Assembly: GCF_030253575.1 (NCBI RefSeq)
Contig: NC_080568.1
Location: forward strand, 79,501 to 143,500
Direction: 5' to 3'
From: Rhododendron vialii
Taxonomy: Eukaryota; Streptophyta; Magnoliopsida; Ericales; Ericaceae
DNA: 64,000 nt
The notes beneath the pieces are model-generated. The model had not been told where the DNA came from and searched no databases. It saw nothing but the letters and a program-made list of their open reading frames with translations. Position 1 is the first letter of the stretch, and each line of letters starts with the position of its first letter. Positions 32,671-44,762 of the stretch are shown one piece after another. The position numbers and the translations under genes are program-made.

Positions 32671-33985
32671 AGAACTATTTGTGAGAACTGTGTATTTTTT
32701 ATGAGAACTTTATATTTTCTATAAGAACTATGTATTTTCTATGAGAAATGTGTGAAGACATGACGGTGAGAATATTTATAACTATATTTGATCTGATTAC
32801 CTTTTTATTTTTGTTCAATTTTTATTTGTGTGTGTTTTTTATGAGAGCTGTGTATTTTTCTATGAGAACTGTGTGTTGTTCATGAGAACTGACAATTGGA
32901 ACCGTGTATTTTTCTACGAGGGCTGCGTATTTTTCTATGAGAACTGTGTATTATTCATGAGAATTGTCTATTAAAATCGTGTATTTTCTATGATAACTAT
33001 ATATTTTTTATGAGAAATGTGTATTTTAGTGTATGGTAAGACTGTGTGAAGTATGTATTTTTTAGTTCACATAGTTCTCATAACCAGTTTACAAAGCTAG
33101 TTTTTTATGAGAACAATTACTTCTTATAGCCAATTCTCATATAATATAATTGACTATGAAAACTAGCAGTTCTTATAGAACTGACTATGAGAATTGACAG
33201 TTCACATAACCAGTTCTCATAACTTAGTTCACAAAGCCAGTTTTCATAGAATTGACTATGAGACTTGACAGTTCTCATAGCAGGTCACATATTCAATCGT
33301 ATTTTTGTTCGAAATAATATGATTCAGGAATTGATTCTAAAAATATAGCTCTCATAGCCTCAATTTTCATAACTATAGTACAGGGATACTTTTTAGGAGA
33401 TTTGTGTATTTGTCCATGAGAACTGTGTATTTTCTATGAGAATTGTGTATTTTTCTATGAGAACTGTATATGAGAATTGTAAAATTTTATATGAGAACTG
33501 TGTATTTTCTACGGAAACTGTGTATTTTTCTATAAGAATTGTGTATTTTTTTATGAGAACTATCTATAAGAACCATGTATTTTTCTAAGAGAACAGTATA
33601 TTTTTTATGAAAACTGTGTATTATCTATAACAACTATATATCTATGAGAACTGTGTATTTTCTATGAAAATTGAGTATTGTCTATGAAAACTGTGTATTT
33701 TTTATGACAACTACGTATTTTCTATGAAAATTGTGTATTTTAGTGTGTGCTGAGACTATCTGAACTGTGTATTTTTCATTCACATAGTTCTCGTAGAACT
33801 AATTATGAGAATTGACAGTTCTCATAACCAGTTCACATAGCCAATGATATTTTTGTCAGAAACAGTTCTCATAAAGACAATTCTCATAAGAAATAGTTAT
33901 CATAGACACTTCTCATAGAGACAATTTTCATTGAAACAATTCTTATAGAAACAGTTCTCATAGAGAGTTCTCATAGCAAAGGGTA
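32671..33985. repeat. Minisatellite GAGAACTGTGTATTTTCTAT, right part, with orientation switches
   Basis: It continues the array interrupted at 21210. Units of about 18-22 bp in + orientation (GAGAACTGTGTATTTT) fill 32671-33060 and 33390-33770. Units in the inverted orientation (CAGTTCTCATAGCC) fill about 33070-33290 and 33780-33985. The array is non-coding, and the two blocks of each orientation could fold together as long imperfect hairpins. Confidence 0.88.
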
Positions 33986-33989
33986 TTTT

Positions 33990-34399
33990 TTTAATCTTAT
34001 ATAATTTCATATTCAATATGGATCCTGTTTAGTAGATATCGTCGAGTATGTTTCAAATATATATATATATTTTTAAAAATGAATATCTCCACTAAAAGAT
34101 ATGACTTTCTAAAATTTAAACAATGTTTTAATGGTGCACTAATGTTCATGAAGCATTGGATAATTTTTCTATACTAGATGATCTCTAGTTTCGTGCGCTG
34201 ATGCGCGTGAAGGGACATGGTTGGAATTAAAATACAAACAATTGTGCAGGACTAAATTAAGTCCGAACTTAATTTTTTGGGCCGGCCTAAAAATTCTCCA
34301 AATAATAATAATATTATCAAGCCACCTCATGGTACAAATGCCCAAAAGTCAAGGGAGTCATTATTCTTATGTATATCGTTGGAATAAATTAGGATGGCT

Positions 34400-34454
<55 letters not shown>

Positions 34455-35629
34455 TAGCGCATGTCCGTGCCTGAAGGCACAGCTTGAGCAATCAGCACAC
34501 GCAAATCATTATATGTGCTCACATGCAATGTCTCTAGTGATGAAATTAACATAATCTAAACACCCAATGCATGGGCATTCACTGAAGGCATTGGTTCAAG
34601 CACATGCCAATATAATATGGCATACGAAAACATGTCTGGATTTTTATCGCAACACATTTTGACATGATATTATACACTCGATCATGGTATTGCTCACATC
34701 CCAAAAAACTCAATCGTCTTCATAAAATCCAATATAACAGTTTTAAAATAAATAAAGCTTCATATTTGATCCATATGACATCAATGATTGAATTTAATGA
34801 AATAGAGCAACATCTAACACATTAAGTAACATACGGAAGCAAAAGAGATGACAGAATTGTGCCTTTGAGGTGGTTTCACTTATACCTCCACATGGATTTC
34901 AACATCGCAGACTTCAATAGCTTCAAGCTCCATTACCAAGCTCAAACTCCTAGGATTAATGCGGGAGGTTGCCATAGCACCCTGTATAAATCAATATTTT
35001 TACCGCTCATAAATACAATTTCAACCATCAAAATACTTTGCAAGCTGCTAGCATTGTTATGTTTGTTCCCTCATCCGTATATGTGCATGTAACAATGAAA
35101 GTCGATGTACTTTTCAGAACCAGGTGTGTGGGGATCTTAGTCCTGAAAATTAATAGTGTGTAAAAATGAATAAAACTATCCTCTTTCTATTTTTCTACCT
35201 TTTTTCATGGTGAAACATGCACTCTTAATAATCACAATCAAATGAAGAGGAAAACATAAAGAACTAAAGTAAGAAGTCAACACTTGGATTTTATAAGTAG
35301 ATTAAAAAAAAAAAAAAGCATGTTCAAAAGTATGAAAACTAATGGGCTATGAGTACCTCTTGAGCAAATACCAATTTAACTTAGACCTTCTTGTTCAGCC
35401 AACCAACAAAATCTTCCTCTTCAAATAAAGGGATATCTTCCTGCACGATGGAGTGCAACCAACCAGTTAAGAAAGAACAAATATGAGAAGCTCCAAACCA
35501 CAAAATAGGGAGACTGAGTTGTTGGCCTCGTAACAATGATCGTAAGATGATTAGAGTTCCAAAACAAAGAATGAGAAAATGAGAAAAATGTGGCAATATT
35601 AGAGTTCAAAGAAAAAACTTTACGATAGA
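33990..35629. other. Intergenic AT-rich region
   Basis: No gene recognised. It holds the (TA)n microsatellite. ACTAGCGCATGTCCGTGCC just after the TA run looks like the end of a dispersed repeat, but I could not find a partner end. Confidence 0.4.
34402..34452. repeat. (TA)n microsatellite, about 25 units
   Basis: Uninterrupted TA run. Confidence 0.92.
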
Positions 35630-35634
35630 GTAGT

Positions 35635-37577
35635 TGTAGACACCCCATTCTGGACTGTCCGGATAACGTTATTTGTCTATCTTTTATTTTCCCAATGATG
35701 ATTATAGTCGAGAACAGTCTGAGGACGATGGTGTGTTTGAGCTTTGAGCGTCCCTAACCTCTCTCAAACCCGTTTCAAACCCTTCAAACCAGAGCCAAAT
35801 AGCCCCAGCAAAACCCAACTGGCCTACGCCAGTGTCTTGGAGGCGTACGCCAGTTAGCTGCCACGCGTCAGTCATCGACCGTTGACCCAGTTATAAGTGG
35901 CGCACGCCAGTCCATACGTGGCGCACGCCAGTCAATTCCAGTCAAATCAACTTTATTCAGCCACATGGACGAGACTTTTGTGCCACCCTGACGTCGGCTA
36001 CAGTAGCCCCTGATGATTATATCGTCCAGGCCCGTTCCCTCTCTCTCCTACACCCCCCATCAAGGCAAGTCCCATGCATTTAATGTATGGGAGGCTCCCT
36101 TCCTCTTCTAACCAGCCAAACAAGGCCTTGGTCCCAACTGATCTCAGTCACTCCCCCTCTATAAATACCCCCTTTGCATTCATTTGCAATGGGTTAGCCT
36201 CATTAAGTAGCACAAAGCTTTCTTCTTCTATTTTCTTGCTCTCTATTTCTCTTCTTCCATTGAAAGAGAAAGGAAAGCAACCCACCTCCATACACCCTGC
36301 TGACATATAGCCACCTTCTTAGCCTCCATCTTCAACCCATAAACTCAATACCTCCTTCAAACCTCAATACAAAAAGGTATACCACCTTTACGTTCTTTTC
36401 TATTTTCGACTCCTGAGGGGAACCAGCAAGGCCCAGGCTAGTAAACAATACTAGTTCTGGCCTTGGACTGGAAGTACGCCAGTCATAGAAGTACGTGCAC
36501 CACTGGCGTGGGGATCATGGATCGTCATTTATGTTATTTTATCTTTCTGTCGATCACCCTTGCATGTTAATAATCAGTTTACTGCTTTCTGTATCTAGAA
36601 CTGTTTAGCTGTAGTAGTTACTGCTCGCTCCTTCATATTATTCAAAGGGCCTCTGGGATCCTTCTAGTCATGTTCCAGAGCCCAGATGATGCAAAGCCAA
36701 GCATTGGATTAAGGTCAAAGTGGCGTACGGTTATCCATAAGTGGCGTACGGCAGTTTGTCCCAGGATCCAGTGGCTGGCCCTTGCATCTTAGTTTAATCT
36801 TGGCCTCTTTTATGTCCCCACTCTGTTTAGGGGGTTTCTTGTCTATTTTCATGGCTTCAAGCCATCTCATCTGTCTGTAAATATATGTTCTGTTTTATTT
36901 AACTGCATGGTTTGTCCTGGGTGTGCGCTGGTCCCTTTTCAGAGCCCAGAGGGTTGAAAACAAAGACTGAGCAAACAAATAAGTGGAGTACGCCAGTTAT
37001 GGGGTGGCATGCGCATGTTCTACCAGCATGCAGTGGCTCGGCCGGTGCATGCTGACACGGAATCTGCTCACGTCCCTGCAGGGCAGCGTACTTCAAGTTA
37101 TCGAGTTGGCTCAGTGCTTGTTCTCAATCTATATTTAGCATTGCAATCAAGTCATCCATAAACATTTTGTCATATAAATGCAACTTGTTATAGTTTTAAT
37201 CCCCATTAACTGTTCCCCCGCCCTAACTGGCTAGAGAGATGATCAAATGAGAGAAAAATGCAAACTTTTTGTAAGAAAAATGCCTGAGTAGAGACCGATC
37301 TCCGGATTGGGCGAGAGGGGTGCCATAAAACCCTTCCCCTCTCGTAAACTGGCTCCCGAACCTCAGATATCGAAGGTGACGACGGACCGGTCCATGCCTT
37401 TTTCAAAATCAAACAAACGTGACAAACGTTTTCGAGTTCGGTTCCTTGGGTGCTCTCACCGCTAAAACCCGAGTGGCAACTCTGAATCGAAGCGTTTCGC
37501 CGCGCTTTTCCAAAGAGGGCCGCACACCGATTTTCTTTAAAACTAAAAACGGAGAATTTCCGGGGCGTGTGCCCACA
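35635..37577 (+). mobile_element. Solo LTR, 1943 bp, Tat/Ogre-like ends
   Basis: It begins TGTAGACACCC and ends GTGTGCCCACA, with GTAGT on both sides (35630-35634, 37578-37582). CTATAAATACC at about 36159 is a likely TATA box. Near the 3' end, AAAACCCGAGTGGCAACTC resembles the 3' part of Tat/Ogre-type Gypsy LTRs. The palindromic core GGCGTACGCC and near variants recur at least eight times between 35820 and 36990. A truncated copy of the same LTR lies inverted at 42299-44032. Confidence 0.87.
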
Positions 37578-37582
37578 GTAGT

Positions 37583-39024
37583 CGATTTTAAATCCACAGG
37601 GAACTTTAGGCAAAAAGAACCCCTAAAACAATACCTTTGTGGTCTTGAAACAAAGAGTTCCTGATAACCTTTGTGGTCATTTGTTGGCCTAATACATTAT
37701 TCATAAGAAAAGAAAATTAATCAGGTCTTCCAAAAAAAAAATTTAATCAGTAAAATATTGAAAAACAAAGTAAAAGAGAAGTAGAGAGGAACAAAAAAAT
37801 AAGTGCAAATTGCTCTCTATGCAAAAAAAAAAAAAACCTTACTAACCATAACCATGGATATCAGAACAGAACCAATGGGAGGTGAAGGGCGTGTTGGGAG
37901 GAGAGTTGCAAACAAATCAAAATCATTCCATGTTTAAGGGTTTGTAAACAAATCAGAAACTCTTAGGTTATTAGAGAAACGTTTTGATTATAATATAGAT
38001 TCCTTTCTGGTTTGATTTGTTCCTTGTTAATAGCAAATAAAGTTTGCTTTCCATGGTAATGTACTGTAAGCTGGAATAGGAATTTTCGAATATTTATGTG
38101 TGTGAATGTCTTTGTTTTGGAATGGTTACCTATTTAGTTCTCACTCTTTTTCCCAAGTTAATTGAAAACATGTGTATCACATGGATTGCTAATTTCCTAT
38201 CCAAATTTATCGTTAGCCCTACTACTCGTTAATTTCAGCCGTTGAAAAAAAATGTACCAATCCTATGATCGAAAATTTACGGATTTGAAAATCACCATCC
38301 CCGTATTATATAGATGATCATATCAAAATTTTCTTATTATGTACTCTTTCTATAATATAGATGCCAAAATCATGAAATCAATTATGGCATTTCTTTGGTC
38401 AATAAAATTTAAATTAAAACTTACTCGTATTTAGGTAGTCATATAGAATAGGTAGGATATAATTGCATGTACAATTAGTGCTGAATTTAGGTTACAGAAA
38501 AGGAAACAAAATTAAATCAAAATGAAGGAGATATGTATAGTCTTCTCCCATATTAGGAAAATGTGTAAAACTTAAAAGGTAATCATCTTTAATGCTAACA
38601 ATAGGTCAACATATAATTTGGAAGTTTGGAAAACATTTACATTATTGCAAATTTATACATTAGGAAATATTCATTCGATCCGACGGCTACAAAGTTAATA
38701 GGAAGTATGATCGAACGGTTGTAGAGGGTGCTTTGTTTGTATGAATAGACATTTTAGTAGAAACGTCTGCTCTGTTTTATAATATAGATATATCTTTTAT
38801 CCTCGGATGACCTGTATTTGACGACATGATTTCCGTAAATTTCTTTTTTGCGGTTCGCCCCTGGGGTATGGTTATTTTCCCTTTTAAAATTCATTATATT
38901 CCATTTCAAAGCATGTAACTATGTAAGTAAGTTAGTGATCCGGAGCCCTCCACATAACCGGTAAGCTAACCCAGTAGATTAATTGGTGCTCTCTAGCATT
39001 TTTCATCTTCTTCATAATATATTA
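37583..39024. other. Intergenic AT-rich region
   Basis: No gene seen. A segment at about 38660-38790 (ATCCGACGGCTAC, later CTGTTTTATAATATAGAT) has a diverged relative at about 40040-40130, so both probably belong to one low-copy repeat. Confidence 0.4.
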
Positions 39025-39296
39025 CTCCCTCCGTTCCCTTTTAAATGTCCTACTTCGTAACTCCAACTTATTAAAAAAATATCATCATTATACCTTTCAC
39101 ATCAACTTTTTCCTCCGCTTTTCCTACTTATCCATCATCATAACACTTTTTACTCACTAACTTTTCAAAATGGAATCTACTTTTAGGGACAAAATAGACA
39201 ATGTACCAACTTTTACCCACTAACTTTACCAAATGGACACTTATTAAGGGACAGTCCAAAATAGAATACTGGACTATAATAAGGGGACGGAGGGAG
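39025..39296. mobile_element. Stowaway MITE
   Basis: It starts CTCCCTCCGTTCCC and ends GGGGACGGAGGGAG, the diagnostic Stowaway (Tc1/mariner-type) terminus, with TA on both sides (39023-39024, 39297-39298). 272 bp, non-coding. Confidence 0.93.
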
Positions 39297-39298
39297 TA

Positions 39299-40619
39299 CT
39301 TTTTTGTGTTTCTACTATGTACTTCGTAGAGCAAGTTCACACGATGATATTCATTTTTAGCTTGCTACAACATGAAAAAACACGAGCAATGTTGCTACAT
39401 AGGTTTGATGCTATTTTGGCACAATCTCCAATCCAGACCATTGAACTAAAATTCTTTCATTTTTCAATTTAAATCAAATGGCTTGGATGGAGTGGGAGAA
39501 ATGGCAATGACATCTTTGGTGCCAAAGATGGCAACTAATCCAAAAAAAAATGAATAGTTTTAAAACTCCACTTCCCGTAGGTTAACGAATGTTGTTTTTC
39601 TATAACATTGAAAATGATTCTTACAACGGAATGCTACAACTTGAGTTTTTTTTCCCTTCAAATCAAAAGAATGCTACAGGCCTACAACTGAGACAAATTA
39701 TCAAGCACTACTACTTTGAATCATGCATCCAAGAAACTTGTTACCAAAAAAAAACTAATTTTATTCTTTTGTATGACTAAAGTTTCTATAATGTTTTTCT
39801 ATTGTTACCTTAGTTGATGGAAGAAAGGAATTAAATAGAGTTTTTTGGACAATGCACAACACCCCAATGATAGAGTTAAAGACTGACGATAGGGAGAAGA
39901 AAACGTTTTGATAATAAAAGGCTCACTGTTAAATAAAGAAAAAATATATGTTTGTCCCTAGAAATGGCAACATCGCCAAAGAAGTAAGGAAAGAGGGAGG
40001 GAGATGATAAATTTATTAAAGAAGTTGATTGGACGGCTATAATCTATTGAAAATTTGATCCGACGGTTGGAGAAGTGCTCTTGTTTGTATGTGTAAACAA
40101 AAACTGCTATGTTTTATAATATAAATTGTTTGATATCATATTTTAGCTGTATCCATATCCCCACTTTTTAGAGTTTCTAGTATTGGCGTCCATAGTTTAT
40201 ATATTGTATTCATATCTGTTGTTGATATTCATGTTCTTCCTAGTGTGTAGGATATATAATATATATGTAATCATATAGCAAGATGTTCAAATATTTCCGT
40301 ACGTGATCAATATATGCACTGGAAGTCTTGAAGAATATTCCTCTCTTCGTTTTTTTGATAGGGAAAAAAGGATTCTCATATCGATCATTAGTAAAAATAA
40401 TACAAAAGAGAATCCTGTAAAAAACATATTCCTCTCTTTGTATGTATGCACTTGAAGATCCCTCTCTCTCTCTCTCTCTCAATCTGAACAAGTGTTTTGT
40501 CCTGTATCAATGGCCACCCAATTAATTGAAAAAGGAGTACCATATAATTAACCATCCCGGCCCTTCTATACATATTATATATACTTGCAGAAAGGGAGAA
40601 ATTAAATAGATCATCAGCC
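39299..40619. other. Region upstream of the BBE-like pseudogene
   Basis: AT-rich with no coding signal. It includes a (CT)n run near 40461-40480 and a TATA-like ATTATATATAC about 40-50 bp before the pseudogene start, probably the old promoter. Confidence 0.4.
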
Positions 40620-42298
<1,679 letters not shown>

Positions 42299-44032
42299 TT
42301 ACGAGAGGGGAAGGGTTTTATGGCACCCCCTTTCATCTAATCCAGAGATCGGCCTCTACTCAGGCATTTTATAAAACATTGGCATTTTTCTCTTATTGAT
42401 TATTTTTTTAGCCAGTTAGGACGATGGAACAGTTAAAAGAGATTAAAACTGTAACAAGTTGCATTATATGACAAAATGTGATGGATGATTGATTGAAGCA
42501 ATGAACATAGATTGAGAACAAACACCTGTGAGCATTTTAGACAGACTAGAACACATTGACCCAGAATGGCGTACGCAGGAGAAAACCTGTATGCATTGGC
42601 CAAGCTACTGCATACAGAGATGATCTGCGTACTCCACCATAGGACTGGCGTGTGCTGGTAAATTTAAGTTCACAACTTCTGCTCTCAACCCTCTGGACTC
42701 TGGATAGGACCAGTGCACACTCAGGACAAACCACGCAGTTTATATCACATCTTATTTATAGTTACAGACAATGGAAATAGATCTATGGAAATAACATGAA
42801 CTGAACACCCCATAAACAGTGTGGGAAAAACAACTTGTGGCCAGGACTAAGCTAACATGCAAGGGCCAGCCATTGGACCATGACCTTACTGCCGTACGCC
42901 CGTAACATCATTTCTCTCATGCTTGGCTTTGTATTATCTGGGCTCTGGAACATGACCAAAAAGATCTCAGAGGCCTTCTAAAGCAGAAATAGCAAGTAAC
43001 AACTAACAGTCCTAAAATATAGAAAGCTGTAAACTGGTTATTAACATGTAGTAAGGTGATAAAATAAAAGGGAAGGCATAAAACAACTGATCAACGATCC
43101 CCACGCCAGTATTGCACATACAGCCATGACTAGCGTACGGCTTGATACTATTGGCGTGCCCCAATGATAGCCTTGCACGATCCCTGAAACCTTGCTAACT
43201 TTAGGGTCAGGACTGATATTGATTACCAGCCTTAACCCTGCCAACCCCCCTCAGGAATCAGAACAGAAGGTTATGAAAGTTGGTATATCTTTGGTTTTGA
43301 GGTTGATGGAATATTTTGAGCTTGAGTTTGAGGTTTGATGGATGGATTGGGTACTGTGGTATGTGAGAGTGTATTCCTTGCTTGCTCTTTCAATGGATGA
43401 AAAAGAAGAAGCAAGGAACTAAGAAAAAGGGAAGAGAGAACTTGGTAGTTCTTAATGAGAGTAACCCATTGCATATGAATGCAAGAGGGGTATTTATAAG
43501 CCAAGAGTGGATTGAAGAGAGGGGTGATCAGTTGGGTTAATGGGTGGTTGGGTTAAGGAGTGAGCCTCCCATGCATTAAATGCATGGACAAGGTGATGGA
43601 TGTTGTAGGAGAGAAAGGGGAACGGCCCTGCAGGTTTGCAATCATCAGGGGGCTGTTTATCATACTGGGTGGCCGCAAAAGTCTCAAGCACGTGGTTGAA
43701 TAGTGACGATTTGACTGGTTTTGACAGGCGTACGCCAGCGTTGGATCTGCATGTGCTGGTAGGAACTAGGTCAACGGTCGATGACTGACAATGACAGTTT
43801 GCCAGCGCATGCCAGTACAGTACTGGCATAAGCAAGTAGGGTTTTGCTAAAGCCATTTTGGTTCTGGCTTGAAGAGTTTGAAAAAGGGTTTCGAAAGGGT
43901 TTGAATGAGGTTTCAAAGTGCTCAAAACTCAAACACGATAACAACCTCAGGATGTTCTTGACCTTAATCATCATTGGAGAATTAAAGACCGTAAGTAAAC
44001 TAATTTGAACAACCCAAAATAGGGTGTCTACA
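42299..44032 (-). mobile_element. Truncated inverted copy of the 1943-bp LTR
   Basis: Read on the minus strand it starts TGTAGACACCC at 44032 and follows the 35635-37577 LTR, including a TATA-box region near 43490 and GGCGTACGCC motifs. It stops at about 42299, missing roughly the last 240 bp of the LTR. The break joins directly to the BBE-like coding sequence, so the last 25 open codons of that frame ([10 protein letters not shown]...) are LTR sequence. Confidence 0.85.
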
Positions 44033-44612
44033 AATCTAAAATTGAGTGTTTGGTCGTTAATCTATGACTTTTTAAGAATTCGTAGGGCTCCTAAGAATGC
44101 TAAAAAATTCTTTACGGATATCGGATTTTGCAAATTTTTTACAAGAATTCATAAAAAAAATATTTTAAGAATAACTTACAATGTAAAATTATTTTTTTGA
44201 GACTTGAAATGGGCCCCACAAAATTATGAAACAACATGCCCATTTATTAATTGATTGAGATCATATCAGTAAGGGCTTTTTAGATTATTGATTGATTTTT
44301 TTTAGGCTCCTTTCGGAAACCACAAAGATGATTCAAATTGCTTATTAGTTTAAATTAAGAATACTTTTCATTGGTTTATCGAAAAAAAATTAGCTTAATT
44401 CGATATTAATAATTTTTTTTCAGAATTCGTAACGACCCTACTGATGCTGAAAAAGCTCTTATGGATGTCGGACTGAGCTATTTTTTACATAAACTCATAA
44501 AACAATATCTTAAAAATAACTTGCGATTTGAATCATTTTTTGAAATCCAAAATGAACTCCGCAAAATCATTAAACATGATGTACCGGGAAGAACAAGCCA
44601 AACAAGGATTAA
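44033..44612. repeat. Two diverged tandem copies of a foldback-family repeat
   Basis: AATTCGTAGGG near 44080 and AATTCGTAACG near 44420 each begin a block with TTTACGGATATCGGA or TTATGGATGTCGGA, then a TTTTTTACA run and ATTCATAAAA/ACTCATAAAA. The layout resembles the arms of the foldback element at 63391-63711. This stretch also contains the upstream region of the glycine-rich gene. Confidence 0.4.
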
Positions 44613-44762
44613 ATGAATAAGATGGTATCATTTCTTTTGTGCTTCAAACGGCACAGTTTGAGGCATAGCAGCAAGCTGCTGTCCCTGAGGGGCAGCAGCC
44701 CCCCGGGTCCCCATGGCATTAGCAGCCTCCATGGACTATTAATCGTGGCATTAGCAGCCTCC

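Noticed and set aside
37206..37613. 135-aa minus-strand ORF
   Set aside because: Lies almost entirely inside the solo LTR and is not conserved in frame in the other LTR copy.
42300..42374. C-terminal extension [10 protein letters not shown]... of the BBE-like frame as a real protein end
   Set aside because: The same sequence occurs inverted inside the LTR at about 37262-37349, so it is LTR DNA read by chance.
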